DNA of 64,000 nt from Muscardinus avellanarius (lineage: Eukaryota > Chordata > Mammalia > Rodentia > Gliridae): assembly GCA_963383645.1 (NCBI GenBank), contig OY726558.1, forward strand, positions 182,521,634-182,585,633, in the 5' to 3' direction. Below the pieces are notes generated by a model. The model was not told the origin of the DNA, made no database searches, and was given only the letters and a program-made list of their open reading frames with translations. The position numbers were made by a program, and so were the translations under genes. This document shows positions 12,958-25,981 of this stretch, piece after piece; the stretch's first letter is position 1; each line of letters opens with the position of its first letter.

Positions 12958-13084
12958 CAAAATTTTAAATATGAATATTCAGGTTTTAAAATGAGCATTT
13001 CATATAGAACTAAGGACCTGTTGTGTCCACTACATTTTTACATTTTTACTTTATTTATAGTTCTAAATTTCCTTTGAATATAAA

Positions 13085-13087
<3 letters not shown>

Positions 13088-13129
<42 letters not shown>
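13088..13129. repeat. (TG)21 microsatellite
   Basis: A perfect TG/GT dinucleotide tract of about 42 bp in otherwise unique sequence. Confidence 0.97.
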
Positions 13130-13132
<3 letters not shown>

Positions 13133-13199
13133 TAGGAGTCTTGCAAGCAAAAATATGTTTGAGAAATAATTCACTTATTTTCTTTATTAGATCAAGTTA

Positions 13200-13460
13200 T
13201 TTTTTACTTCCTATAGCAAGCACCCAATGCTTACATGATGCTGAGGTTTTACAAATGTTAATGGTTTGAACCTTATAATATTATTCTTTCTAATGGCATG
13301 ATGAGATTGGTGTTATTTCATCCCCCTTTTAGTGTCAGGGAACTGGGAAGGGTTAGAGATCTTACCTAGCATTTTATCTAATTGGCAAACCTGTCACAGT
13401 TGCATAGATACTGAGCTAACACATGAACGTCTTGGGTTAAAGAGAGAAGAATTCGTTACA
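13200..13460 (+). mobile_element. Probable MIR relic
   Basis: The 'gtgttatttcatcccccttt' segment followed by a 'gggaactgggaagggttag' segment resembles the MIR region around its Pol III core. Diverged; low confidence. Confidence 0.4.
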
Positions 13461-13879
13461 GAGGATACAGCGGTAATTCTTAACTTTCACATCCATTGCC
13501 CTGGTACTTCTCCCATCCTTCCACACTGCAGAAAGATGAACCACAGGTATGGCTAGGAAGATTTTGTGTAGAGTGGGTTTGTGCCGAAAACAAGTAGCAC
13601 CCAACTTAGTAAAACCTCAGGCTTAGAAAAGGGGCTGCAATCAAATCAGTCATAATTATTTATTCACTCATTCATTTCTTTATATTTACTTTGGGGAGTC
13701 AGTATGTGTATACTAGTGAGGAAACAAATCTTTCTTATGGCACACCAGGAGGAGACCCCATCTCTGCAGGGAGACCCTATTTCTCTTTGGAGATTGTTTG
13801 TTGTCCAAATATCCTTGAAAAGTTAGACCAGCACAGAATCTGTCCCAAGATACATGGAAGTACCATGGGGACTCATCCC

Positions 13880-13990
13880 CAACCTTCAGGTGAAAAAGCA
13901 GATTATAAGTACTTATCCATGATTACTCAGTGAGTAGTAGTTGGAATTACAAACCTGGAAAATCAGTGGCACACTTCATGTCCTTAAACA
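13880..13990 (+). mobile_element. Probable MIR 3' half
   Basis: The order 'ccatgattactcagtgagtag', 'ttggaattacaaacctgg' is MIR-like. Short and diverged. Confidence 0.4.
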
Positions 13991-14374
13991 CTATTAGACT
14001 TTCCTTCCCAGTACTATTTCTTCAGTTATGAAATGGAACATCACTAAAACCTAAACTAATGGTGTGCAGCACTATAGGGCTTTTTTCCAGGGAGGAAAAG
14101 AGTTCTGAAGGAGGAGACCTCCTGAACATCTTGCAAATCCTTAGGAATCCTTCCCCTATCAAGGAAACTTCCTCTTTGATTCCTCAAGACCCCATCAGAT
14201 ATGGCCAAATCAAACTTTTATTTCTCCCTGCCTAGGAGTACAACCTTCCTGGTACTATTTTGACACAAATAGTGTTGGTTCTACAAATAATGCAAAGTGA
14301 CAGAATCATGAATGTTGTACCGAAAAAGATCACTTGGCCATCCTTATAAATTAGCCAATAAAAAGCATAAATTT

Positions 14375-14590
14375 GCCGAGCGTGGTGGCATACACTTGTA
14401 ATCCCAGCATTCTGGAGGCTGGGACGGGAGGATCGTGGTTCGCAGACAGCCTCAGCTACTTAGTGAAGCTCTCTGCAACTCAGTGAGACCCTGTTTCAAA
14501 ATAAAGAATAAAACATAGGGCTAGGAGGGGTGTGGCTCAGATGTAGGATGCCCCGGGGTTCCAATCAGTACCGAAAAAAAAAAAAAAGAT
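14375..14590 (+). mobile_element. Dimeric B1-ID SINE
   Basis: The head 'gccgagcgtggtggcatac' is followed by the ID-like tail (tgtggctcagatgtaggatg) and a poly(A) run. A perfect 10-bp target-site duplication (gcataaattt) lies at 14365-14374 and 14591-14600. Confidence 0.94.
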
Positions 14591-14661
14591 GCATAAATTT
14601 CAAAGTAAACTAAATGCTCACAGTCATGTTAACAGCTAAAGTGGCAGAAGAGAACTTCTGA

Positions 14662-14890
14662 TGTGTGTGTGCGTGTGTGTGTTGGGGACATGCTGGGGAT
14701 TGAACCATGGGCATTCTACCTCTGTCTGAGCTACACCCCCAGCTTTATTGTATTTTTTAAATTTAGAAACAGGGTTTTGCTAGGTTGCTGAGAGTCTCAT
14801 TAAGTTGCTGAGACTGTCCATGAACCTGCGATCCTCTTGTGTCAGCCTCCGAAGTCCAGGAATTACAGGCATGTGTCACCACACCCAGCT
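14662..14890 (-). mobile_element. Dimeric B1-ID SINE with TG-rich tail
   Basis: The ID-like tail (gggcattctacctctgtc), linker and B1-like head (ending 'gtcaccacacccagct') run in reverse complement. The poly(A) end has been replaced or extended by a TG/CG tract on the plus strand (14660-14682). A target-site duplication was not found by eye. Confidence 0.88.
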
Positions 14891-16479
14891 GATTTTCAGC
14901 TTTCTCATTTTATTTCTACATGCCTTCCAGTATATCACGGTAAGGAGGATGAGTCTCACCTTTACAGTCTATGCTAGAATTTTCCATCATTCCATTCCTT
15001 GAAATGACCTCATTATAAGTCCTTTAGAGTCCTAAGCAGGTTCAAATTCAAAAATAGGGACTAGATAGTTTTGTTTTAAAAATCAAAGAATAATGATTAT
15101 AAAAGCTCAAATGTAATTAATGATTTTTTTAATAATCTATAATATTGAACTACACTCAAATTACTCACCAAAACAAAGAACATTTTCTAGGTCCAGTAAA
15201 GTAATTACAGAAACAAATAGTTTCTTTTCAGTAAAATAAAACAGATTCTGGGGAAAGACCTATTTATATCTATTTCTCCAGAAGGCTATTACTTTTTTTT
15301 TTTCTAAAATGAGCTTTAAAAAGAAATGAAATTTGGGGACTGTATAACTTAATTATGTAAATGTACTAATTATATATGGACAACATATTTCACATGTTTT
15401 CTTTCTCCTCCTGACTAGAATTGTTTCTAGATACATAATCTTTTTTTTGAAATTCTGAGAAGGTAAACGTTCTATAAACGTGCAACATTTAAAAATACAG
15501 TTCAATTGACTGTGTCCTCTATGGGTCCTTTAGGTATGAGCATTTAATAACGGGTAATGCAATTCTGGTATCAGCAAGATGCATTACTAAAGATTTTCAC
15601 AGACTTTCCACCTAATTTCAAAACTCAACACTATTATGGACTCATAAGTAGGTCATTACGTTTAAGTTTACCCTGGAGGAAGTTTAAAAGCCAGTATCCT
15701 TTCTCCTCTGCAAGACCATGACTGTGACTATTCTTTAAAATTAAATATGTTACTGTGTTGGTAAATAATGCTGTTTGAACTACCATCTTTAAACCAAGAT
15801 ACTCTTGTGTACATATATTTCTGTATGGTAGGGCAGAAAACAATGTGTGGTTATTTTTGAAATACATAAATTATATGAAAAAAAGAGAATAGGAAAGTGT
15901 TTCAAAAAGTCAGAAGGTTTGAAAGAACCCCTAGGAATCTAAATCTTGTCAGTAGAGGAAGCAGACACTCGAGGGCCTCTAGCCTGGCGCTATTGTGCTC
16001 CTACATTTTCATTCCCCATTTCCTAAATTGAAACCTACTCTCGGCGTCTTAATTGATTGTAATGTTTAATAGCTAATTCCTATTTCAAGAATACCCAGTG
16101 CAGGAAGTTATTATTTTAAAGGAGGAATAAAAGGCTTTACGCTAAAAAAAAATAATAAGGTCTTATATTTTTCTGTCCAGTGGGCAGCATTTACAGGAAT
16201 TGAGGGTGTCTTGTGATCATCTGAATATCTCCATGTATTCTCTATCAGTTCAAATGTACCTGCAAGTACCAGGGCACAATATTCCTTGTACCTTTCCACA
16301 GGGCCCTATTAAAACATTCAGTCTAATTCCTGTGCCTTTATATTCTGTGCAAAAACTAGATAATGTTGGGAATCTTGCAGATTTTGCTTGAAGTTTTTTG
16401 ATGTAGTGTTTGGTGCCTTTGATACTTATCTTGATGTTTTCAACCTGGCATCATGAATAGTTCAAAAAACTACTAAGTG
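14891..16479. other. Unique AT-rich DNA
   Basis: No repeat family or gene-like frame is recognised. Frames of 60-77 codons on both strands overlap each other and have no domain. Confidence 0.55.
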
Positions 16480-16865
16480 TCTCAGATTCCCTTCCCTGCA
16501 TAGCTAATGGTGTCTTGCTGTGAGGAGCACAGGAGGGAGTCACAAGGCAGACAGGAAGCAGGAGCCGGTATGGTCATTGCAGTGTCAGGCTGACATGGAT
16601 GACCACCAGGGCTGCCCGGGCGAGGTGCGCAGCCTTCCTGAACTCCACAGATGTCTTCCTCCACTCCTTGACCTAAAACTGTCATGGTCAATAAGCTTGA
16701 GACAGTACCTTACTTCTGGCTGCAGCCTCCCTAATCCTCAGCACTTTAGCTCCTTTGAATCGACAGAAATTCCTATATAAATTCCTACATAAAATTTCTT
16801 ATTCCCATTAGAATTGCAGTGGTTTTATTTTCTCAACCAAACCTAGCCTAACACAACACTCAGAG
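16480..16865 (+). mobile_element. Possible ancient LTR relic
   Basis: A relatively GC-rich block in AT-rich DNA, ending in an LTR-like 'cctagcctaacaca' segment after 'gcagtggttttattttctc'. The resemblance is weak. A unique element is equally possible. Confidence 0.28.
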
Positions 16866-16987
16866 AAAAACCCTTTCATTCTCTGCAATCTGTGATGCAT
16901 TCTTCACCTTAGACAAAACCGTTTTCATATTGCTCCATTATAACAATGACTGGTTCTGAGAGATTCTGCAGAAAACACAAAAAATTG

Positions 16988-17100
16988 TTGTTTTTGCAGT
17001 ACTGAGGATTCAACCTAGGGAATTACACCTCCCTAGCCCCTACATTTTATTCTTTATTTTGAGACAGAGTCTCATAAGTTGTGGAGACTCTCAGTAAGTC
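16988..17100 (-). mobile_element. B1-ID SINE fragment
   Basis: Reverse-complemented ID-like tail and linker ('cagtactgaggattcaacc', 'tattctttattttgagacag') followed by a short part of the head. Truncated and diverged. Confidence 0.7.
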
Positions 17101-18600
17101 AGACCTAGCTTATGGATTCTTTGTTTACCAAGTATAACAAAATTCAATATTCATTTTAATAATGATTAAAATAGTTTATAATTAAATGATAGCTTATAAA
17201 ATGAACTATTTTGCAAATGGTTTTACAAACAGAAAAATAGATGACCATTTAAAAATAAAAGATTATACCAGCTAACGATTCACTATTTATTTAATCTCTC
17301 TATATGAATGTTTATAAAATTAAATCAAAATATAAAAACGATAGAGATTATTTTAATATACTTTAATTCATAAAACCAAGAAGTAAATAAATATTTATTT
17401 CCACTTAGACCATAAGTGCTTCAAGAGAAGTCCAACTGAAGATCTTCCCATACTTGAGGAAAAAAATAAAGCAATAACTTTGCCACCTCAGATTTTCCTG
17501 AGAAGAATCTCCAAAGTCACTTTCGACAACAGTTATAAAAAACATTTTTCATCTAATCTAAAGAAGCACATAAAAAGTATAAAAAAATGAGATGTTGAAA
17601 TAAATGAAGTACCAACAACATATTGTTTCCACAAATCAAAACTTCATAATAACAGATTTCTCAAATAGAAAAAACCTATATGCTTTACAGAAAAGACAGC
17701 GTAAAGTAAACTTGTTCTAATATAAGATAATTCCTTGGGGTTTTGAGTAAATGGAAGGTAAGGATTTAATCAAACTTCTTGAAATGGTTGTTCTGGAACA
17801 GGAAACATTTTTAGTAGTTGAAAACAAAGTATTTTTGAAAGGTAACAAAGGTATCAATGAGAAAATAACTTCTAAAAAAGAAAAGGTATTGGCATACTTC
17901 AAAATTTTTGGAACTATGTTCTTCTATAAAAAATATTTGGTGACAGTCACAAAGTCAATTTGAAATAAGCCACTGAGCCACCACCCATTGTTTGGCTGTC
18001 AGGAACCTGAGGATTTTAGAAAATCCAGACCTCTATGACTGCTGTGTATCTCTACCCACCCCCTCAATGACGAGTCTCCTATAACAAAACAACTGTTAGA
18101 CCCAAAATGCTTCCCTGTCTCCCTCTTAATATGGCCCATGTTCTCCCTTTAGTGTGTATCCCCTACTTTCCTAAATTAACTTTGTATTTTTCTCTGAAAA
18201 ATAAAAAAAACTAAATACAATATTTTACTTAGAATATGTCATTTTACTTCAACTGACCAACTTCAAAAAGAAGGCATAAAGGTAGTTATCTACTGTAAGT
18301 TGTAGCTGTAATGCCTGCTTTTTAAGTGAATAGTTCCGTTATTCAGGTCATGTCCGCATCACTGATTTTCTATTGATGGGATGTGACGCAGCCTCTGTAC
18401 TAACATAATCATTGATCACAAGGTGGTTCAGGGATATCAGAAATGACAGTAACGCTGACAATGGCCTATTTTTTTTATTCAAAATATTAGAGCCGAAGTC
18501 GAAGGCAAGTGGCAGATTCCATCTACTGTAGCCAGTCTTACACAGACCAATTATTCATCCATATAACACTTTCCAGAAATGACTATAAGCACTGGTTTCC
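17101..18600. other. Unique, very AT-rich DNA
   Basis: No element recognised. The stretch at about 17130-17400 is particularly rich in A and T. Two overlapping frames of 60-70 codons near 17717-17963 show no homology. Confidence 0.55.
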
Positions 18601-18840
18601 AGTGTGTGAGGTGTTATTTATACCGTGGGATACCGTGGCAAACAAAACATGAAGCGAAACAGATCCCCTTGTGGGACTAGGGAAGACAGCCAGATGATTA
18701 AAGTTATAGAACTAAGTACATCAACTGGTCAGATAAAAGTGAAGGAAAGTCAGGCAGGTGGAGAGGCTATCATGAGAGACATTGATGTAGAAACCATGGT
18801 CAGAAGTTGTTTGAGGAAATGGTCATCATAGAGAAAGTCA
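18600..18840 (+). mobile_element. Ancient mammalian repeat relic, family uncertain
   Basis: The order 'ggcaaacaaaacatg', 'cagatccccttgtggg', 'gggaagacagccagatg', then 'agtcaggcaggtgg' resembles a common ancient mammalian interspersed repeat seen again near 58930-59060. The family cannot be named with confidence. Confidence 0.35.
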
Positions 18841-19449
18841 GTTGCCCACATCTGCCCTGTGCCCCAGGCTTAGCTTTGCTGAAGAAAGTTGCCCTGTGTA
18901 TTGGAGGAGTTTCTGAGATTCCCCAAAGGGATATGTATGTACTTACCCTTTAAGTTCAAAGCAAATCTGTTTACAAAATAGAGTAACAGACTCTATTCAC
19001 AGGTGTTCATGGCTGTTCACATTGTTTTCTACACTGTGTCTCATAAATCCACTTAAACGATCACCCAACTATTGACTTTTTATATGTTAAAATCTCTCTA
19101 CTTAGGCAACTTTATTAATCTAAGGAATCAAATGACAACATGCCCACTTAAACCAGAGCTATTCTTATATAACAATTCAGGCTTTACAGGGAACCAAATT
19201 ACTGAGGAGGAATGGGTAATGATTGCTGCCTTCCCTTTGGGCCCTTAATGAGCCTGCACAGTGTTAGGTAAAAACTGGAATAGCATTGCACTTCATTCAC
19301 TAAAGGAGGGAGAGGGTCTCCAGGTTTTCAAAATCCTGAGGAAGGGCTTTTCTTCCCTGGATCGCATATCCAGCCTATAACAGAATCCTACCCTGATTTG
19401 ATCTCTGAGCACCTCCTGTTATCTTAACCTTTTATGATTTTTTAAATTT

Positions 19450-19645
19450 GTGTAGTCCTAGAGATTGAACTCGGGGAAATTCTACCCCCAAGTATATTCC
19501 AGCCCTAGTTTGTATTCTTTATTTTGAAACAGAGTCTCACTGAGTTGCTGAGGGCCTCACTAAATAGCTGAGGTTGACTTTGAAACTATGATCTTCCTGT
19601 CTCAGCCTCCAAGTAGTAGGACTACACACAGGCAACACCATGATC
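19450..19645 (-). mobile_element. Dimeric B1-ID SINE, diverged
   Basis: Reverse-complemented ID-like tail (tcctagagattgaactcggg), linker (gtattctttattttgaaac) and a decayed B1-like head (ending 'acacaggcaacaccatga'). Confidence 0.85.
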
Positions 19646-19744
19646 ATGTCCTCTTAATCTTATAAAAATGTCAAGTCATTCTACCTATACATTATTGTAT
19701 CTGTGTTTCATCTACTATCATCTGCCTCCTGGACTATTAAAACA

Positions 19745-20045
19745 TTAGAATGTGTAGAGGGGGACATGTTTACCTTCTCTAGAACTCATGTGTTAAACTA
19801 GTGGCACTTTGGACAAAAAAGGAGAAACCTTAAATGGGTTAAGATGAGAAGGGGAAGAAGGAAATTCCATAATGTACTTAATGTACATTCATAAACATAT
19901 CAAATTCAGTCACTAAGCCAAACATGAGAAGGAGGAAGGGGGAGGGGATGGGGTGGCAACTGGGGAAAGGCTGAGTGATGTGTTCATATATGCCTCTACC
20001 ATCTTGTACTCTATTAAGATGTATAACTACAATGCACAAGAAGGA
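19745..20045 (+). mobile_element. L1 3' UTR fragment
   Basis: Aligns by eye with the 3' end of the L1 at 54530-54720. Shared parts are 'gaaattcc(a/c)taatgtac', 'tcactaagccaaac(a/g)tgag', a G-rich polypurine run (19927-19956), 'accatcttgtac' and 'taactacaatgcac'. 5'-truncated, with only 3' UTR left. Confidence 0.8.
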
Positions 20046-20159
20046 AAAAAAAATGGTGGCAATGCAAGGAACACACTGGAGACAGTGATGACTTGTGAAA
20101 TTAAATGTTTGCTCTTATCATTGTTTCTATATTATTCTCATGCATTCCATGTCTGTGTG

Positions 20160-20179
20160 GTTATATATATACATATATG

Positions 20180-20216
<37 letters not shown>

Positions 20217-20250
20217 ATATATGTGTATATATATGTATGTATATATATAC
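20160..20250. repeat. Compound (TA)n/(TG)n microsatellite
   Basis: Alternating TA, CATA, TATG and TGTG blocks over about 90 bp. It lies about 100 bp past the end of the L1 fragment. Confidence 0.9.
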
Positions 20251-21062
20251 CCCAGGCTCTAGTTGGTATGATATGTTGAAATAAGGAAAGAACCTCGCCT
20301 TGCCTTGTCCTTTCTTCCTGCTCAGCAGGAATTTCTCCAGAAAAGTGGGAAATCTCTTCAGTTTTATAGCAATGACAGCAGTAATTCAGAAAGAGGAAAA
20401 TGAGCAGAATTACCAGGACAATTTTGTGAGCACATGCACATTTTTTTCTGTGACATGTTGTGATTTTTTTTTAAGTAGGGAAACTAACAGAAGAATAGAC
20501 TTTAGACTTTGCAGTTTTGAAAAGTGGAAATTATGAAAATGTTTGGAATTAAACAAAATATTTATTCTTGTAGTCAAAAGGCTAGTGAAATCTGGGGACA
20601 GATACATTATGAAATAGTCTGAACTTAGTTATTACTGTTAAGAGCAATATGGAAATATTTACAAGTTTACCACTGTTGATAGAAATAGGCCATGATGAGA
20701 ATATTTATATAAATGGAAGATGAAAGAAATTAGAGTATTCTATCAGTGCCTCTTTAATCTTCACCCAGGAGTCTATTTCTTCAACAATTACATCCCAGAT
20801 GAAATGTCACCAGGCTCATTTTGCAGCACTGTTGATTAAGCTAAGATATAACTCAGAGAAGCACATGGATTGGATTCTTTTATACCATTTGAGCAGAATA
20901 GCTCAATTGGTCTCTTAGAGACCTATCAGCTAAATGAAATGCCTTAGTGCCCTTGCCTGGGTGCAACAGAACCTAAGGTTTAAACATGATTATACAAGTT
21001 AGGTTTCACATGTGCAGGAAATGCTAAGGAATTGGAAAAAGTGTGCTTCCAGGTACTGGAAA

Positions 21063-21106
<44 letters not shown>
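21063..21106. repeat. (GATA)11 microsatellite
   Basis: An uninterrupted tetramer tract, read on the plus strand as ATAG/GATA. Confidence 0.97.
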
Positions 21107-21212
21107 TCTTAATTTGGAATGTGATTTGTGGTTGGTTGAATTCTATTCCGAATATTATAGGTCATTCTGAAAAAAAATTTGATTTTAGCATTCAACAGGA
21201 GTGTTCAATTAG

Positions 21213-21221
21213 GGGGGGGGG
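21213..21221. repeat. G9 homopolymer
   Basis: A run of nine or more G in AT-rich DNA. Confidence 0.9.
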
Positions 21222-21596
21222 GATAATAAACAATGGTTACCTCTGCTATAGATTTTCAACTAAGGATGATGAATAACAGCTTTAAAGATCGCAAAGTTAA
21301 ATTTCAGTTGGTGATTAAGTACTTATCTTCAGATAATTATATTATGCCAATGGCTCACTGTTTTAAACCACAGAAATAGAAATATCCTCCTTAGCTTGAT
21401 AAAGCACTGCATATGTAACCTCTATAAATATTCCTTTTTAGTAGAGAAAACACAAGAGTAAAAGTGTTATCACTATCTGCATTAGATAGGCAAAAGTGTG
21501 ATAAATTATTTTGTTAGATAAAAGTGACAGTTCTTTCTTCCTTGTTTAGTTGAACAAATCAAGACAAAATATGCAAAATTCAAAGTTTATATTCAG

Positions 21597-21597
<1 letters not shown>

Positions 21598-21629
<32 letters not shown>
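21598..21629. repeat. (CA)16 microsatellite
   Basis: A perfect CA tract of about 32 bp followed by a degenerate acatacacat end. Confidence 0.95.
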
Positions 21630-21630
<1 letters not shown>

Positions 21631-22644
21631 ACATACACATTTGGATTACTATTGAAATCCATAAATAGGACTTTTGGGTTTGGAAAATATGTCATAAGTA
21701 GATATTCTATGTGTTTATAATAGTATTAATTTTGTCAATACGGCTAGTCACTTTTGATAATAGAGGAAAATTTGGATATTTTTATATATCACAACCCTTT
21801 AAAATATGTAAACATTTATACTTTAACTAAAGGAGAAACAGGAATATAAGTTGAGAAGGGGGAAAGACCTTCTCCATATCCCCATGAATTCTAATTAATC
21901 TGATTTTATAGGGAAACAATAATAATAAACAGGTAAAGAGTAGAAAAGTTTCTCAGAGCCTTTAAATAAAAAAGATTATGCTTTAGGAGAAAAAAATGGC
22001 TGCATCAGCTGCTGGGGAGTCTGGCACAAAGATACAGCTGTGGTTGTAGCATACTCTGTTGCTGTCTCAGACAGAAGGAATCATAGTGGCATATAGGTAC
22101 GAAAGATGGAAGGGTCAATAGCATAAAATGTCAATTCCTACTCAACCTTATTCAAACACCCATGCATGATTTCTCCTGAAATCACTCCTCCAGGCTTGAT
22201 GGCTTCTTCATTAGGCTTCTTATTGCCACCTCTACATGGTGTTAAACCAGGGGTGAATAATGGTTGCCCTTCAGTGTCATAAAGCAGAAGCCCTTGCTAA
22301 TGGTCTCTCCGTAACTAGTAACTACAAAGTAGGGACACTGATTAGGGAACTCAACTGGCAAACAATTTCTCTTGCATTTCCTCAGGTGATTAGAACAGCA
22401 ATATAATTATCAGAGCAGTCTGGTTATTTAAAATATACACGAAACTCAGTGTGGCCTTCAGGTTTATGAAAATATTTAAGTACTCTTCTAGGAATCAAAC
22501 AGAAGTCTAAAAAAGAATACCAAGATTAATTTTGACCTTTAACTAAAAGTTATTCCTTAATGCACCTGATTTTGGAATGGAAAACGAAATAATGATGACA
22601 CTCTTAAGTTTTGCTTTTTTCTTCTTCTATTCATCTCTGGTATA

Positions 22645-22900
22645 ATAGTTCTCTACTGCTCTGTAGTGAGTTACCCCCAAACTTAGAGATTTAAACCAAC
22701 AAACATATTTTCTCATAATTGCTCTGTTTGCTCTCCTGGTACAGATTGGCTGGCTCAGAGCCCCTCATGAAGTTTCCATCAAGATACTGGGAAGGACCAC
22801 AGGTATCTCAGGACTGTCTGCAGCTGAATAATGCTTTTCTAAGATCCTGCACATGAACACTGCTAGATTGTAGCTCTTCACCACATAGTCCTTTCAGGGC
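22645..22900 (-). mobile_element. Ancient LTR/MaLR-like relic
   Basis: The plus strand begins 'ctactgctctgtagtgagtt', 'acccccaaacttagagattt', 'aaaccaacaaacatattttc', the reverse-complement order of old mammalian LTR 3' ends. Its further course is decayed. Family uncertain. Confidence 0.5.
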
Positions 22901-23187
22901 TGCCTCGTGACTGCAGGACACAGTGGCTGGCGGCTGGTGGCTGAAGAGAAAGAGACAAAGAAGAGGAGGAAGTTCCAGGAAGCAGTCACTACAGAAATCA
23001 CGATCTTGATGAAACCTGGTCTTGACAGTGACATCTCATCATTTCTGTTGCATTTTCTTTTGCAGAAAATAGTAAGAAAGCACAGGAAACAATTGCCTGA
23101 CAGAAGGGCCACAAGGAAGCCAGGATCATTGGGGATCTACTCAGAGGCAGCTTACTACAACTGTGTTTCCAAGTTTTTGTCTTTTAA

Positions 23188-23402
23188 ACTTACTTTTTTT
23201 TTTATTGGCAATGTAAATTGAATCCAGGGGCTCAGTGTAAATTGAATACACTTCCAACTCCATTTTAGTTTTTGTTTTCAAACAGGGTCTTAGTAGATTG
23301 CTAAAAGTATCGTTACATTGCCAAGGCTTTCCACAAACCTGCAATCTTTCTGTCTCGGCCTCCCAAGTAGGATTAGAGGCTTGTATCACCATACCTGGTA
23401 AC
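23188..23402 (-). mobile_element. Dimeric B1-ID SINE, strongly diverged
   Basis: Poly(T) followed by a corrupted ID-like tail containing a local repeat (cagtgtaaattgaatacac after caatgtaaattgaatccag). Then a linker with 'tttgttttcaaacagggtct' and a B1-like head ending 'ttgtatcaccatacctgg'. Confidence 0.85.
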
Positions 23403-25299
23403 ATTTACTTTTCCCTAAACAAAAATCATTTAAAAAGTAAATTGTACTTTCTAGTTGCAATCATAGAAACAATATTGTCTTACTAAAAAATACAGGCAGC
23501 CCTTAACATAGAATTGCTATATATATATCTAAACTTAACTATACACATTGAGTAAAATTGTACTTCGAGTTTTTAATTTTGATCTTTCCCCAGTCAAGTG
23601 ATATGTAGCACAATAGGCTTTCGTGACCTAGGTAGCTTCTGCACACCTCAGCTTCTGGTCACCAGAAGGTCGCTGAGAAAAACTATTGACCTTCTCTACT
23701 GTGCTGTGTTGCCAAGCTCCCATGCTACACAGGTTAGATGTATTCAGTGAATTTTCAATTTATGATATTTTTAACGTCTCTGGGTTTACAAGGATGTAAC
23801 CCATCAATAAAGAAAGGGGTATCTGTACCACAGCATGGATACCCAAATATTGCATTCAAGAACACATAGCATAAAATGTAATTAGTCTCTTAGACCTATC
23901 ATTTTAGTCCTGGACAGAAAATACTCATCTACATATCTGCTTTGTAAATATAAATATTAAAGGTTAAAAATGATACATATTCGCATATACATAATTTAAG
24001 CATGTTTGTTTGGAGCATAGAGGAAAAGTTAAATTATTTTAACATTCCTTTTGATAGGTTCTGGGCTAGATTCTTCTGAAACACTGTGTGGATTTGCTTC
24101 CTATGGGTAGAACTGTTAATAGAATTTTTATGAAAATTTTAAAAATAACATGCATGACTAGGAAAATGCAATAAGCTTTAAGAAGTTTGATATAAATTAT
24201 AAAGATATGTTTCTCTGGAAAGAGCTCTGGATAGAGCTCATTTCTATCTGATATCTCAGGGAACTCTCTAACTAAGACCTCAGGCAATTTGCATACCATC
24301 CTTAGGTTACTTTCCTCATTACTAAAAGGAGAGGGTCAGAGCAGTGATTTTTAAGCCTTCTTTTCCTTGTAAAATGCTGTAATTTTGTAGGGAAAAGAAA
24401 GAAAAAAGACAGTGAAGAAAATAGTATTCTTTCATACCTAAGAATTTTCAGAATTAAAAAATTAAATCTTTTGGGTCACAAAACTAAAGCTACTAATTTA
24501 GTGAAAGATTCTGCACTTACTTTAAGTTGAATCATATTTACTACATTTTATTTTATTGAAGGTATTAAACTATAAAATTCTCTATGCACTAAGATAAACA
24601 TCTATTTCATTATTAAATTCCATTACTTTTCATTGTTAAATGTATATATCATTTTATCATTAAAATACATTAACATTAAAATCACATTTTACTTAAAGTA
24701 CATATTTTTTCCATCTGGTTTTTAAATTCAAGTATTTGCTATAGCATACAGAAATCATATTGTGCTATACTTTAAAAAATGTGTGAATATCCAATCCTGT
24801 TGGGATAAACTTAAATGATAAATAATTTGTGGCAGAATAACTTAAAAATTGCTTCTTTACAACAACAATGAATTTTTGAGCTCTCAGTAATTCAGTTGGA
24901 GTAGACCCACAAAATAAACAAACAAACAAACAAATAAATAAATAAATAAATAAATTTTTAGTTCTAACCTGACTCACTGTGATTTTTTTTTTAAATAAAG
25001 TCAACTAAAAGTTCTGTATGTCTTATTTTTCAGCATCACCACTAAATAAATCAGCAAATACATTGTAATGAAGGTACTACTAAATATCATATGTCAGGAT
25101 TATTAAAACTTTTATATTAAATTATTTATCATAAAATATATTTTACTGGAATACACTGTGATATAGAAATTATCTATAAAATAAAAGCATATTTTAAGTA
25201 TTAGCAATTATAAATATCTCAATAAATAAATTTCATGGTTAGCCTTACCAGAGATTGAAGCTGAAAAAAATCAGTAAACTAATAATAAATAATAACAAA
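23403..25299. other. Unique AT-rich DNA
   Basis: No gene. A diverged MIR-like match in antisense is possible at about 24240-24370. An (AAAC)n/(AAAT)n tract lies at 24916-24955. Confidence 0.5.
24916..24955. repeat. (AAAC)n(AAAT)n microsatellite
   Basis: Four or so AAAC units pass into about six AAAT units, with a single base class change between the two blocks. Confidence 0.92.
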
Positions 25300-25510
25300 T
25301 TTATCCTAGACTGCATGTTTTTAATCCCAGCAACTCCAGAGAAAGAGGCAGGAAAATTACAAATTTGAGGCCATCCTGGACAATTAAGCAAGACTTTGTC
25401 TCAAAATTTAAAAAATAAAATAAAATAAAAAGACTAGCGATGTAGTTCAATGGTAAATTACGCTTGGGTTCAATACCTAGTACTACAAAACAAAAGCAAA
25501 AACAAAAACC
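25300..25510 (+). mobile_element. Dimeric B1-ID SINE, old
   Basis: A degenerate head (tgtttttaatcccagcaac), linker (aaaataaaataaaataaaaa) and ID-like tail (agcgatgtagttcaatggta, gggttcaatacctagtac), ending in an A-rich tail. The B-box-like 'gggttcaatacc' is retained. Confidence 0.85.
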
Positions 25511-25981
25511 ATTTAAATCTAAAGATTAAACTAGGTATAGAGCAAAATAAAAGACTGTGTAGAACACAAGAAAAATATAAAAAACAATAAAGTATAGAAT
25601 AATATTAATCATTTTATTATATATGTGTTTTGAATCTTAAGAGGAAAAGAAGAAGAAAGTGGAAAATATTTTTTAGATACATGTTGAAAATGTTCCCAAG
25701 TTTTACTGAAAAACATTAATTAACAAATTAAATAATCACAATAAATAAATACTGAATAAATCTCTTTTCAAGACTTCTCATGAAAGCTTTTCAAGATAAT
25801 TGAAAATGACACAGAAATAAAATAATGGAGCAACAGACTACAGATTCTTTTTTCTTCAATACTAAATTTAAAAGATACATGACCATTTAGCTACAAAGTT
25901 ATAATATTATGGAACCTATATATGTTGATGCAATATTACATAGTATAAACCTCACAATGAAATGCTAGTAATTCAAAGTTT

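Larger units (their letters stand above)
20251..22644. other. Unique DNA with three simple repeats
   Basis: Apart from the GATA, G-run and CA tracts listed separately, nothing is recognised here. Frames under 80 codons have no domain. Confidence 0.55.

Noticed and set aside
19953..20279. 108-codon plus-strand frame
   Set aside because: It is L1 3' UTR sequence running into a TA/TG microsatellite.
21213..21221. G-run as a quadruplex or regulatory site
   Set aside because: A single run cannot form an intramolecular quadruplex and nothing else marks the site.
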